NCBI RefSeq assembly: GCF_052055485.1
Contig: NZ_CP197171.1
Location: forward strand, 2,728,001-2,792,000
Direction: 5' to 3'
DNA: 64,000 bases
Source of the DNA: Amphibacillus sp052055485
GTDB lineage: Bacteria; Bacillota; Bacilli; Bacillales; Amphibacillaceae
Shown: positions 8,762 to 17,661 of the stretch, piece by piece
Layout of the letters: every line of letters starts with the position of its first letter
How positions within the stretch are numbered: the first letter of the stretch is position 1
Position numbers and translations under genes: made by a program
The notes under the pieces: generated by a model
The model's database searches: none
What the model was told of the DNA's origin: nothing
What the model saw: only the letters and a program-made list of their open reading frames with translations

Positions 8762-10055
8762 TTATTTAGAAGCCATTGAACGAGTTGACTCATATACACG
8801 ATTTGGGAAAATAAAACGAGTGGTCGGCTTGATGATTGAATCGATTGGTCCAGCAGTTAATATAGGTAATGTTTGTTATATTCATCCAGAGAAAGGTGAG
8901 AAAATCACGGCAGAGGTTGTTGGATTCACTGGTGAAAATGTATTGCTCATGCCTTATTCACCAATAACTGATATTGGTCCAGGTAGTTTAGTAGAAGCTA
9001 CTGACCAATCCTTAATGATAAAAGTTGGTAAGGGATTGATTGGGCAAGTTATCGATGCATTAGGACAACCATTAGACCAATCGCCATTACCATTAGGATT
9101 AAAAAGTGTCCGCACTGAACAAACACCGCCAAATCCCTTGCAGCGTCCTCGAATTCTAGAGCCTATTGAATTAGGGGTAAAAACATTAGATACAATGTTA
9201 ACAGTTGGAAAAGGACAACGGGTTGGTATTTTCGCTGGAAGTGGTGTTGGCAAGAGTACATTGCTCGGCATGATTGCTCGAAACAGTGAAGCAGATGTCA
9301 ATGTAATTGCTTTAGTTGGTGAGCGTGGACGTGAGGTTAGAGAGTTTATTGAGGCAGATTTAGGTACAGAAGGCTTAAAAAGGTCAATTGTTGTTGTAGC
9401 AACTTCAGATCAGCCTGCTCTCATGCGGATAAAAGGTGCATACACCGCAACAGCAATTAGTGAGTACTTTAGGGATTTAGGCTATAACGTGAACCTGATG
9501 ATGGATTCCGTTACACGTGTGGCTATGGCTCAACGAGAAGTGGGATTAGCAACTGGAGAGCCGCCAACGACAAAAGGATACCCACCTTCCGTTTTTGCTT
9601 TACTGCCAAAACTTTTGGAGCGGACAGGTACAAGTGATAAAGGAACTATTACTGCCTTTTATACCGTTTTAGTAGATGGTGATGATTTAAATGATCCGAT
9701 TGCAGACACGACTCGTGGTATTTTAGATGGTCATTTTGTATTAGATCGAAAGCTGGCTGAGCAAGCTCAATTTCCAGCCATTAATGTTTTGAAGTCAATC
9801 AGTCGAGTGATGCCGCAAATCACGACATCTGATGAACAAAAGTTAGCTAATGAAATGCGTTTACACTTATCAACCTATGAGGAAAATTTTGAATTAATTC
9901 AAATTGGTGCTTATAAAAAAGGAACAAGTCCTCAGGTTGATCGAGCTATTCAGTTACAACCTAAGATTATTTCATTTCTAAAACAAGATATTGAAGAAAA
10001 ATGCACAAGAGAAGAAGCAATAGCTATAATGAGATCAATATTAAATGGAGGATAA
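8748..10055 (+). CDS. fliI: Flagellum-specific export ATPase FliI
   Basis: FliI is the cytoplasmic F1-beta-like ATPase that releases chaperones and unfolds export substrates. Walker A (AGSGVGKST) is at about residues 163-171. ALVGERGREVREFIE, the MMDSVTRVAMAQREVGLATGEPP block and the C-terminal dimer-interface region are conserved. At 435 residues it is full length. It begins with GTG after TGGAGG, within the 3' end of fliH. Confidence 0.97.
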   Translation: MNINSYLEAIERVDSYTRFGKIKRVVGLMIESIGPAVNIGNVCYIHPEKGEKITAEVVGFTGENVLLMPYSPITDIGPGSLVEATDQSLMIKVGKGLIGQVIDALGQPLDQSPLPLGLKSVRTEQTPPNPLQRPRILEPIELGVKTLDTMLTVGKGQRVGIFAGSGVGKSTLLGMIARNSEADVNVIALVGERGREVREFIEADLGTEGLKRSIVVVATSDQPALMRIKGAYTATAISEYFRDLGYNVNLMMDSVTRVAMAQREVGLATGEPPTTKGYPPSVFALLPKLLERTGTSDKGTITAFYTVLVDGDDLNDPIADTTRGILDGHFVLDRKLAEQAQFPAINVLKSISRVMPQITTSDEQKLANEMRLHLSTYEENFELIQIGAYKKGTSPQVDRAIQLQPKIISFLKQDIEEKCTREEAIAIMRSILNGG

Positions 10056-10060
10056 GCGTG

Positions 10061-10507
10061 ATGGCAACTATAAAAGCGTTCAATAAAATTTTAGATCATC
10101 AAGAGCAATTGAAGAGTCAAGCCCAACTCGCTTATCGCCAAGCCGCTAACGATTTTGAAGTGAGTGCTGAAAAACTATTTTTATTATTGAAAAAAAAAGA
10201 ACAAGTAGAAAAGGAATATAATTATTACTTGTCTTCATCTGGAAGTGTCACGACGTTAGCTACCCACTATGCCTTTATCGAACGAATAAAAGAAAAAATT
10301 AAATATGTTCAAATTGAGGTTAATCAGAAACGAGCAGTTATGGAAAAAAAACAAGAAAAATTAACTGAAGCACATGTCGAAGTGAAAAAGTTTGAAAAGA
10401 TTATCGAAAAAAAACATCGGAAAGAACAGGATAAGATTAAATACCTGGAAAATCAAACAATGGATGAAATTTCAATCAGACAGTATTTTAATCATGGAAA
10501 TAGGTGA
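10061..10507 (+). CDS. fliJ: Flagellar export chaperone/stalk protein FliJ
   Basis: A small, highly charged and almost wholly coiled-coil protein of 148 residues, in the invariant position after fliI. FliJ is the gamma-subunit-like stalk that couples FliI to FlhA. ATG at 10061 follows GGAGGATAAGCGTG. Sequence is weakly conserved in this family, so identity rests on coiled-coil character, size and position. Confidence 0.88.
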   Translation: MATIKAFNKILDHQEQLKSQAQLAYRQAANDFEVSAEKLFLLLKKKEQVEKEYNYYLSSSGSVTTLATHYAFIERIKEKIKYVQIEVNQKRAVMEKKQEKLTEAHVEVKKFEKIIEKKHRKEQDKIKYLENQTMDEISIRQYFNHGNR

Positions 10508-10512
10508 AGAAG

Positions 10513-11103
10513 ATGGCAGAACGTCCGAATCAAAATAGTGAATCTAAAAAAATAAGTTTTTTACAATGGATTTTTCTTATTATTATTCCTTTAATATTAG
10601 CCATCTCAATTACTTTTATTGTGCTATCTCTACTTGATTTAAATCCAATTGATAAGGCGAAAGAGTTTGCTAATCATATTCCGATTATTAACAATTTTGT
10701 TACAACAGAAGAAGAGGAAGAACTTGAGCGAAAAGAGCGCCAATATCAAAATCAAATTGATGATCTCGAGAGTGAGATGGCTATTTTAGAATCAGATTTA
10801 ATTGTCAAGACAACAGAGGTTGATCAATTAAACCAAGAAATTACCAGACTGAATAATCAGCTTGATAATTTAAGGGAAGAATCCTCAGAAGAAGAAGAAG
10901 AGGGGCTGGATGATAATTTAACTAAATTAATTGATACATATCAAGAAATGGCTCCCAAAAAAGCAGCTCCTATTCTAGCAAACATGAGTGATCCCATTGC
11001 TATAGGTATATTGCGAGAAATTGATGAGGCACAGCGAGCGGCAATATTAAGTGCAATGGACCCAGAAAATGCCGCAGCATTTTCTGAACAATTACTTGAT
11101 TGA
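10513..11103 (+). CDS. MotE/YlxF-like protein with MgtE-type N-domain
   Basis: This 196-residue protein has one N-terminal membrane helix (about residues 16-40), a long acidic coiled coil (EEEEELERKERQYQNQIDD onwards) and a C-terminal MgtE-N-like helical repeat (YQEMAPKKAAPILANM, AILSAMDPENAAAFSEQLL). It matches B. subtilis YlxF in position and layout. The family is described as a periplasmic MotE-like chaperone or structural protein in flagellated bacteria. The role here is inferred. ATG at 10513 follows GGTGAAG. Confidence 0.85.
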   Translation: MAERPNQNSESKKISFLQWIFLIIIPLILAISITFIVLSLLDLNPIDKAKEFANHIPIINNFVTTEEEEELERKERQYQNQIDDLESEMAILESDLIVKTTEVDQLNQEITRLNNQLDNLREESSEEEEEGLDDNLTKLIDTYQEMAPKKAAPILANMSDPIAIGILREIDEAQRAAILSAMDPENAAAFSEQLLD

Positions 11104-11138
11104 CATTTAATGATCACTACTTGAAGGGAGGTGAAAGG

Positions 11139-12446
11139 ATGAATATAAGCGCACTACTTTTTCAAACTGTACCGATGCCAAGTCAGCCCATACGTGCTGA
11201 AATCCAGGCAAATAACCAAACATCTTTTGGCGGCTTGATTAATCATTTAATGGATTTATCTACCAATGATACAGATAGGATTCAATCGGATCATGACAAG
11301 CTAATCGAATGGTTAGAGAATTTGTCTGACGAAGACCTAGAGCTATTGTTTGATTGGTTTGAGCAAAAGTTTGATCTTGAAATTGAAGATAATGAGCAAT
11401 TAATGTCTGAATTAAAGGATCTTGAAGAGTTGGATTTGAAGCAAGAGGATGAAGAGATTCAAGTATTATTGAATCAATTCAATTCATTAGACATTCAAAC
11501 TGAACAGATTAATCACTTGAATGCAATGGCAAATCGCATCTCAAGCCATGATCAAAATGAATATCTATCATTAATAGACCAGACCACTCCGATAGAAAAT
11601 GAAGCGACTTTGACAGCACTCGACGAACTAATCAATAAATTCGATTCGTTTTCACAAGAAGACGCCAAGCAGTTGCTGGATTTGTTAAAGCAGATGCAAG
11701 AAACCAAACAAACACTGCCAGATGTGGTTGGAAAAATGATTGACCAAGAAAGCAATAAAGCGAATTTGGAAATCTTGGCTAAGGTTCATGACAATTTTCA
11801 GAAAAAATTTGCTTTAGCTCAAAAGACAAGCTATCAATCTGACACAACGGTTACTTCTAAAGAAGTCCTTAAGTGGGTAAAAGCGGCAATTGAACAAACA
11901 AGTCAACAAGGAGAGCAATCGAACAGTACTTTTGGTCAACTCTTTAGTCAACATAGAACCGATTCAAGTATTGAACAGCTTCAAATTCAATTAGGCGGAC
12001 AAGTTGAGACAACCGAGCAATTGAGTGACCAGCTCCTTAGTAAATTTGAACAAGCGATCAATCAAAGTACATTTTTGCAAGGTAAAAATGGTAGTCAACA
12101 ATTATTATTAAAGTTAGCCCCTGAATCATTAGGGACAATAAGGGTTGAATTAACTGAAATGGATGGTGAAATGCTGGTTAAATTAACGGCAAGTTCTGAG
12201 CTGGCAAAAGAAGCTTTAGAAGCAAATATAAAAGAATTACGTCATATGTTTTCACCGCAAAATATTGTCATTGAAAAGCAGGAAAGTCAACCGATTTTTG
12301 TTGATCAGCAAACACCATTTGAGCAACAGGCACAGGATGAACAAGAATTAAACGAACAAGAGCAACAACCGATGCCAAATGAACAGGATAATCAGGAAGA
12401 AGACTCCATTCGCTTTGAGGATGTATTATTCCAAGAGAGGGTGTAA
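11139..12446 (+). CDS. fliK: Flagellar hook-length control protein FliK
   Basis: FliK is the secreted molecular ruler that sets hook length and triggers the FlhB substrate switch. The N-terminal two thirds are glutamine- and acid-rich with low conservation. The C-terminal domain carries the recognisable core (LAPESLGTIRVELTEMDGEM then LASSELAKEAL-type helices). ATG at 11139 follows AAGGGAGGTGAAAGG. The open frame upstream to 11100 lacks its own site. The protein has 435 residues and is followed by flgD two bases later. Confidence 0.93.
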   Translation: MNISALLFQTVPMPSQPIRAEIQANNQTSFGGLINHLMDLSTNDTDRIQSDHDKLIEWLENLSDEDLELLFDWFEQKFDLEIEDNEQLMSELKDLEELDLKQEDEEIQVLLNQFNSLDIQTEQINHLNAMANRISSHDQNEYLSLIDQTTPIENEATLTALDELINKFDSFSQEDAKQLLDLLKQMQETKQTLPDVVGKMIDQESNKANLEILAKVHDNFQKKFALAQKTSYQSDTTVTSKEVLKWVKAAIEQTSQQGEQSNSTFGQLFSQHRTDSSIEQLQIQLGGQVETTEQLSDQLLSKFEQAINQSTFLQGKNGSQQLLLKLAPESLGTIRVELTEMDGEMLVKLTASSELAKEALEANIKELRHMFSPQNIVIEKQESQPIFVDQQTPFEQQAQDEQELNEQEQQPMPNEQDNQEEDSIRFEDVLFQERV

Positions 12447-12448
12447 AT

Positions 12449-12898
12449 ATGTCTAAGATTGATCCGTCTTACTACTTGCGTAATGTCCCAAGAAGTGCAC
12501 CAAGTTCAGAACTTGGTAAAGACGAATTTTTGAAAATACTCATGACCCAAATTCAAAATCAAGATCCTTTGAATCCAATGGATGACCGGGAATTTATTTC
12601 TCAAATGACGACTTTTTCTTCATTAGAACAAATGATAAATATGAATGAGTCAATCAGTATGCTGGTCAATAATCAAATGACGTCACCAGTCATTCAGTAC
12701 AGTCATTTAATTGGTAAAGAGATTAGTTATTATGCCATTGATGAAGAAACTGGGCAAGTTAAAGAACCAAAGGAAATTGAGTCAAGTGAGGTTATCGCCA
12801 TTAGCGAAAAAAATGGCTATGCAGTTATTGAATTAGAAAACGGCGAGAAAATATACACGGATGAAATATTACGGATTAATCAACCTTCAGAGGATTAG
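12449..12898 (+). CDS. flgD: Hook-assembly scaffolding protein FlgD
   Basis: FlgD caps the growing hook. The N-terminal signature is clear: GKDEFLKILMTQIQNQDPLNPMDDREFISQMTTFSSLEQ. At 149 residues it is the short Bacillus-type FlgD, retaining a short C-terminal beta segment. It sits between fliK and the small flagellar operon protein. Confidence 0.96.
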   Translation: MSKIDPSYYLRNVPRSAPSSELGKDEFLKILMTQIQNQDPLNPMDDREFISQMTTFSSLEQMINMNESISMLVNNQMTSPVIQYSHLIGKEISYYAIDEETGQVKEPKEIESSEVIAISEKNGYAVIELENGEKIYTDEILRINQPSED

Positions 12899-12916
12899 AT
12901 AAAAGGAGGAGGTTAA

Positions 12917-13291
12917 ATGGATCATCGTATTCAACACGTGTCTAGCCATGCCTTACTACAAAATAAGCAACCCAAAACAGTTAAATCGAATCCACAATCA
13001 ACATCATTTCGAGCTGTTTTAGACCAAACACAATCTGATTTAAAAATAAGTAAACATGCGCAAGCACGATTAAATGAACGTGATATCAATATTTCAAGTG
13101 ATAAATGGGAAAAAATCGCTGACCAAGTCAGAGAAGCAAAGAAAAAAGGAATTACAGATTCATTAGTGATTACAGATGAAGCGACATTATTAGTTAGTGC
13201 AAAAAATAATACGGTCGTAACTGCACTCGATCGAGAGGAAGCGCAAAGTCGGATTTTCACTAATATTAATGGAACTATTTTATTAGATTAA
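12917..13291 (+). CDS. Flagellar operon protein (TIGR02530-type, putative)
   Basis: A 124-residue soluble protein with the characteristic block SKHAQARLNERDINIS...WEKIADQVREAKKKG...ALDREEAQSRIFTNINGTILLD. It belongs to the small uncharacterised family encoded between flgD and the hook gene in Bacillaceae. Its function is not established; a role in hook assembly is inferred from position. AAAGGAGGAGGTTAA precedes ATG. Confidence 0.85.
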   Translation: MDHRIQHVSSHALLQNKQPKTVKSNPQSTSFRAVLDQTQSDLKISKHAQARLNERDINISSDKWEKIADQVREAKKKGITDSLVITDEATLLVSAKNNTVVTALDREEAQSRIFTNINGTILLD

Positions 13292-13352
13292 GGCTGGACC
13301 TTAACAGGAGGCCAATTGACGCTGTTGACTGAGTGAGACAGCAGTCTAAATA

Positions 13353-13568
13353 GGGGATGTTCAAAAAGTCCAACAAAAATGACACGTCGAATTCCTGCGT
13401 TGGCTTGCTTTTCTGGTACTCACGTATGTAAAAGCATACGTTCTGTTCCTCAAAGCTGTGCCGCCTTGAACTTTCGACGTACAGGATGTACTAGTGTCGG
13501 CGTTGCAACAGGACGTTGCAATTTTAGCCGACGGGTCCTTTTTATCGAACTTTTAGAACTCCAAATTA
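13353..13568. repeat. TTCAAAAAG-family element, copy 3, between flgD region and hook gene
   Basis: It opens GGATGTTCAAAAAGTC, continues AACAAAAATGACACGTCGA as in copy 2, and ends with a decayed CGAACTTTTAGAAC. It is more GC-rich than its neighbours. Inner hairpins include ACGTATG/CATACGT near 13424 and GTCGGC...GCCGAC near 13497-13535. It fills most of a 294-bp gap. A 68-codon open frame within it (13379-13585) is not a gene. Confidence 0.6.
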
Positions 13569-13585
13569 ATAGGAGGAATGTTTAA

Positions 13586-14422
13586 ATGTTAAGATCAATG
13601 TATTCTGGTATTTCTGGAATGAAAGGTTTTCAAACACAATTAGATGTTGTCGGTAACAATATTGCTAATGTTAATACATCAGGTTACAAAAAATCTCGAG
13701 TTGCTTTTCAAGATATGATGAGCCAAACAGTTGCTGGTGCTTCAGCTCCAACCAATATTCGTGGTGGGATTAATGGTCAACAAGTGGGATTAGGTTCGCA
13801 AATTGGAGCAATTGACGTGATCCATACCCAAGGTAATCGTCAAACGACAAATCGTGAGTTAGATCTCGCATTAGAAGGAGATGGTATGTTTATCTTTGCT
13901 TCAGGTATTGATCAGGATCAATTCAATCTAGAAGATGCGGATTTATTATATTCACGTGCTGGTAATATGTATTTAGATGATAATGATTATATCGTCAATG
14001 CCAATGGACAGTACCTTGTAGGTGAAGGTGGATCAAGAATACAAATACCAGAATCTGCAGATAGTTTTAGTATTCAAGGAAACGGAGTTGTTAACTACGT
14101 TGAAGATGGTGAAACATACACAGCGGGTCAAATTATGTTAGCTAAATTCTCTAACCCAGGTGGTTTAGAGCAGGTGGGTAATAACATGTACCGTTCAACC
14201 GTCAATGATGGAATGGTTGGCGAAAATGGTATGCCTGATCTGATTACACCAGAAGAACAAGGGTCTGCGAGCATTGTCTCTAACGCATTAGAAATGTCTA
14301 ACGTTGATTTATCTGAAGAATTTACCGATATGATTGTTGCTCAACGTGGTTTCCAAGCGAATACAAGAATTATCACCACATCTGATGAAATCTTACAAGA
14401 ACTAGTGAACCTTAAACGATAG
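13586..14422 (+). CDS. flgE: Flagellar hook protein FlgE (FlgG/FlgE family)
   Basis: The N-terminus LRSMYSGISGMKGFQTQLDVVGNNIANVNTSGYKKS and the C-terminus NVDLSEEFTDMIVAQRGFQANTRIITTSDEILQELVNLKR are the paired coiled-coil segments of flagellar rod and hook proteins. By position (after flgD, before swrD) it is the hook gene, which automated pipelines often name FlgG. It has 278 residues, short like B. subtilis FlgE. AGGAGG lies 9-10 bases upstream. Confidence in the family is high; the hook-versus-rod choice rests on position. Confidence 0.93.
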   Translation: MLRSMYSGISGMKGFQTQLDVVGNNIANVNTSGYKKSRVAFQDMMSQTVAGASAPTNIRGGINGQQVGLGSQIGAIDVIHTQGNRQTTNRELDLALEGDGMFIFASGIDQDQFNLEDADLLYSRAGNMYLDDNDYIVNANGQYLVGEGGSRIQIPESADSFSIQGNGVVNYVEDGETYTAGQIMLAKFSNPGGLEQVGNNMYRSTVNDGMVGENGMPDLITPEEQGSASIVSNALEMSNVDLSEEFTDMIVAQRGFQANTRIITTSDEILQELVNLKR

Positions 14423-14424
14423 AT

Positions 14425-14466
14425 AGGAGGAAGGAGCAAGTTTAACAGCTTGCTCCTAACATAAAA
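14425..14466 (+). promoter_or_regulatory. Shine-Dalgarno separated from swrD start by a hairpin
   Basis: AGGAGG (14425-14430) is 36 bases from the swrD ATG, too far for direct use. Between them a perfect 9-bp hairpin, AGGAGCAAG (14432-14440) / CTTGCTCCT (14449-14457), would remove 26 bases and leave about 10. No other ribosome site precedes the ATG. The arrangement suggests structure-dependent initiation. Confidence 0.6.
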
Positions 14467-14685
14467 ATGATTCAACTGACAAGCTTTAACGGTGAAACAT
14501 TTACATTAAATGCTGTTTATATTGAACGAATCCAGTCATTTCCGGATACGACAATTACACTATTCAACGGCAAGAAATTAGTAGTCAAAGAGTCAGAATT
14601 AGAAGTAAAGGCATTATCAACACAATTTTTTAAGAAAATTGGTTTAGTAGGCTCTCAATTAAAAGTGGGTGAAAAAGATGAATAA
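14467..14685 (+). CDS. swrD: Swarming motility protein SwrD / FlbD family
   Basis: The 72-residue protein MIQLTSFNGETFTLNAVYIE... with FPDTTITLFNGKKLVVKES is a clear FlbD/SwrD (YlzI) family member. In B. subtilis SwrD increases flagellar motor power. Its ATG lacks an adjacent ribosome site and is preceded by a hairpin. It overlaps the start of fliL. Confidence 0.9.
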   Translation: MIQLTSFNGETFTLNAVYIERIQSFPDTTITLFNGKKLVVKESELEVKALSTQFFKKIGLVGSQLKVGEKDE

Positions 14686-15094
14686 CAAGTGGTTTAAAAT
14701 TATCTTGGTCGTTTTAGCAGTCGTTGCTATATCAGGTGTAGCTGGTATCGTCTATCTCTTACAAAATAATGAAGATCCGAATCGCGAACTAACGCTAGAT
14801 GAACAGGTTGAGTATTCTTATACAACAGATGAGATTAACCTAGATTTAGAGAATCAACGATATGTTCAATTACAATTTAATATTTTAACAAACAATAGTG
14901 AGGCTCGTGATGAGATTGAATTAAGAGAATTTCAATTTAAAAATCTATTAATTAAAGAGACGATTGATATGACATCTGAACAACTTCAAGCTGGATTAAA
15001 TGAATTTGAAACGACACTAAAAGAAGAAATGAACAAATTAATGGAAGAAGGGGAAATTACCGACATTTATATTGTGGGTAAAATTGTACAGTAG
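14678..15094 (+). CDS. fliL: Flagellar basal-body-associated protein FliL
   Basis: A single-pass membrane protein near the stator. One N-terminal helix (about residues 5-26, WFKIILVVLAVVAISGVAGI) is followed by a compact extracellular domain (RYVQLQFNILTNNSEARDEI). The ATG at 14678 has GGTGA at proper distance; a GTG at 14669 is in frame but less likely. At 138 residues it fits Bacillus FliL. Confidence 0.92.
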   Translation: MNNKWFKIILVVLAVVAISGVAGIVYLLQNNEDPNRELTLDEQVEYSYTTDEINLDLENQRYVQLQFNILTNNSEARDEIELREFQFKNLLIKETIDMTSEQLQAGLNEFETTLKEEMNKLMEEGEITDIYIVGKIVQ

Positions 15095-15122
15095 TATAGC
15101 TCCTTTGTAGGAGGTGAGAGTG

Positions 15123-16124
15123 ATGGCAGATGAGGTTCTGTCTCAAAATGAGATTGATGCGTTATTATCAGCACTATCGTCCGGGGAAATGGACGCTAAT
15201 CAATTGAAGCAAGAAGAAAATGATCGGAAAGTTCGCGTCTATGACTTTAAAAGAGCATTGCGCTTTTCTAAAGATCAGATCCGAAGTATTTCAAGAATCA
15301 ATGAGAATTACGCACGACTTTTAACAACATATTTTTCAGCGCAGCTGCGTACCTATGTACATATTTCTGTTGCTTCTGTTGACCAAATTCCATATGAAGA
15401 ATTTATTCGTTCGATTCCAGCGATGACGGTGCTTAATATTTTTAGTATGGCACCATTAGACGGAAGAATTATTTTTGAAATCAATCCAAACATTGCTTAT
15501 GCAATGCTTGATCGCATTTTAGGTGGAAAAGGAAGCAGTTTAAACAAAATTGATAACTTAACTGAAATTGAATCGACAATCATGACAAATTTGTTTGAAA
15601 GATCATTGGACAATTTACGTGAAGCTTGGGCTTCAGTAGCTAATATTGATCCCGCCTTAGAAGAATTTGAGGTCAATCCTCAATTTCTACAGCTTGTCTC
15701 TCCAAATGAAACAGTTGTTGTTGTATCATTAAACACGACTATAGGTGAAAGTACAGGCATGATTAATATTTGTATTCCACATGTTGTATTGGAACCAATT
15801 ATGCCAAGACTATCTGTTCATTATTGGATGCAAACTGAAACACAAAAAGATCGTAAACCTGAGGAGTATGAAAGTTTAACTGAAAATATTCAATCAACTT
15901 TCCTTGATTTGAAGGTTTTACTTGGACAAACGAAGATAACCATTAATGATTTTTTACAGATTCAAAAAGGAGATGTACTCCACTTAGACCAGAAAATTAA
16001 TGAACCCATGGCATTGCAAGCTGATGATGAACGCTTGTATACTGTACAACCAGGTCATAACAAAAATAAGGTTGCCGTTCAAATATTAGAAGAAATTAAG
16101 AAGGGGGCACCAGATCATGAATGA
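15123..16124 (+). CDS. fliM: Flagellar motor switch protein FliM
   Basis: C-ring protein that binds CheY-P through the N-terminal LSQNEIDALLSAL peptide. It has a CheC-like middle domain and a C-terminal SpoA/FliN-like domain. The protein has 333 residues from the ATG at 15123, which is preceded by AGGAGGTGAGAGTG. Its end overlaps fliY by 8 bases. Confidence 0.96.
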   Translation: MADEVLSQNEIDALLSALSSGEMDANQLKQEENDRKVRVYDFKRALRFSKDQIRSISRINENYARLLTTYFSAQLRTYVHISVASVDQIPYEEFIRSIPAMTVLNIFSMAPLDGRIIFEINPNIAYAMLDRILGGKGSSLNKIDNLTEIESTIMTNLFERSLDNLREAWASVANIDPALEEFEVNPQFLQLVSPNETVVVVSLNTTIGESTGMINICIPHVVLEPIMPRLSVHYWMQTETQKDRKPEEYESLTENIQSTFLDLKVLLGQTKITINDFLQIQKGDVLHLDQKINEPMALQADDERLYTVQPGHNKNKVAVQILEEIKKGAPDHE

Positions 16125-17274
16125 TGGTATGCTTTCACAAGACGAAATTGATGCACTATTAAATACTGATGAAGATGAAGAAGTGGAAGAAGTTGTTGAA
16201 GATACTTCAGAAACTTCCCCAATCTTAACTGATTTAGAACAAGATACGTTAGGTGAAATAGGTAATATTTCATTTGGAAGTTCAGCGACAACGTTGGCAA
16301 CCCTATTGAACCAAAAGGTTGATATTACCACACCAACTGTCTCATTTGTTCGACGAAATGAGTTGGAAAAAGAATTCCCCAAACCACATGTTGGGGTAGA
16401 AGTGAAATATACTGATGGTTTCCAAGGTGATAATCTGTTTGTTTTAAAAACAGATGATGCAATGGTTATTGCAGATTTAATGCTTGGAGGAGATGGAAAA
16501 ACAACAGAAACTGAATTAAACGATATCTACATGAGTGCCATCCAAGAAGCAATGAATCAAATGATGGGAACTGCCGCGACAAGTATGTCAACTGTTTTTT
16601 CGAAGCGAGTCGATATTTCCCCCCCTTCTACAGTGATGTTAGATGTGACGGAAAAGTCGAGTGAAAAATATATTCCTAATGATGATATTTTAATTAAAGT
16701 ATCATTTCAATTGAAAATTGGGGAGTTAGTCGATTCAAATATTATGCAACTTTTACCCCCTTCCTTTGCCAAGGAAATGGTAGATGGATTGTTGAATGCT
16801 CCGATTTCAGAACTAGAACCAAAATCGGAAGTGAAACAAGAAGAGAAAGTGGAAAATGAGGCTGTCCAAATGAATCAGCAAACAAATTATAAACAAACCA
16901 TGCAGGAAGAACCCAGAGCACCGCGTAACATTGGCGAACCGACACAAGCAAATGCCAGTATTCAAAATGCTCAATTTTCAAATTTTGAGTCATTGGATTT
17001 ACCACAATCAGAGCAACGCAATTTAGATATGTTATTAGATATTCCTCTTCAGGTAACTGTGGAGTTAGGAAGAACAAGACGGGCTGTTAAGGATATTTTA
17101 GAATTGTCGTCGGGTTCAATTTTAGAACTTGATAAATTAGCTGGTGAACCTGTTGATATTCATGTTAACAATAAATTAATTGCTCAAGGTGAGGTTGTTG
17201 TGATTGATGAGAATTTTGGGGTCAGAGTTACAGATATTATTAGTCAATCTGATCGTTTGAAAAACCTTAAGTAA
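16117..17274 (+). CDS. fliY: Flagellar switch phosphatase FliY
   Basis: FliY replaces FliN in Gram-positive bacteria and dephosphorylates CheY-P at the switch. The N-terminus has a CheY-binding peptide (LSQDEIDALLN) and CheC-type phosphatase motifs (LGEIGNISFGSSATTL; IQEAMNQMMGTAATSMS). A glutamine-rich linker of about 60 residues leads to a C-terminal SpoA/FliN domain (LLDIPLQVTVELGRTRRAVKDIL). It has 385 residues. Confidence 0.96.
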   Translation: MNDGMLSQDEIDALLNTDEDEEVEEVVEDTSETSPILTDLEQDTLGEIGNISFGSSATTLATLLNQKVDITTPTVSFVRRNELEKEFPKPHVGVEVKYTDGFQGDNLFVLKTDDAMVIADLMLGGDGKTTETELNDIYMSAIQEAMNQMMGTAATSMSTVFSKRVDISPPSTVMLDVTEKSSEKYIPNDDILIKVSFQLKIGELVDSNIMQLLPPSFAKEMVDGLLNAPISELEPKSEVKQEEKVENEAVQMNQQTNYKQTMQEEPRAPRNIGEPTQANASIQNAQFSNFESLDLPQSEQRNLDMLLDIPLQVTVELGRTRRAVKDILELSSGSILELDKLAGEPVDIHVNNKLIAQGEVVVIDENFGVRVTDIISQSDRLKNLK

Positions 17275-17294
17275 AATGTCTAGGAGGAAGAATG

Positions 17295-17657
17295 ATGGCA
17301 CATACAGTATTAATTGTAGATGATGCAGCTTTTATGCGTATGATGATTAAAGATATATTAATAAAGAATGGCTTTGAAGTGGTTGGAGAGGCGCAGGATG
17401 GTCAACAAGCTGTTGATAAATTTGAAGAACTCAAGCCCGATCTTATCACGATGGATATTACCATGCCGGAAAAAGATGGAATTACTGCATTGAAAGAGAT
17501 TAAGGAAGCAGACCCTAATGCCATTATTATTATGTGTTCAGCGATGGGACAGCAAGCAATGGTTATCGATGCTATTCAAGCTGGTGCGAAAGACTTTGTC
17601 GTTAAACCGTTTCAAGCTGATCGTGTCATTGAGGCTATTACTAAAGCATTGGACTGA
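17295..17657 (+). CDS. cheY: Chemotaxis response regulator CheY
   Basis: A single receiver domain of 120 residues that carries the phosphoryl signal from CheA to the switch. It has the acidic pair after LIVDD, the phospho-acceptor Asp54 in TMDITMPEKDG, the conserved SAMGQQ segment and Lys in KDFVVKPF. Of two adjacent ATG codons the second (17295) gives the MAH start of B. subtilis CheY and better spacing from AGGAGG. Confidence 0.97.
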   Translation: MAHTVLIVDDAAFMRMMIKDILIKNGFEVVGEAQDGQQAVDKFEELKPDLITMDITMPEKDGITALKEIKEADPNAIIIMCSAMGQQAMVIDAIQAGAKDFVVKPFQADRVIEAITKALD

Positions 17658-17661
17658 TGGC

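Noticed and set aside
13379..13585. 68-codon + strand open frame before the hook gene
   Set aside because: Falls inside a repeat element, has no ribosome site and reads like hairpin-derived sequence.
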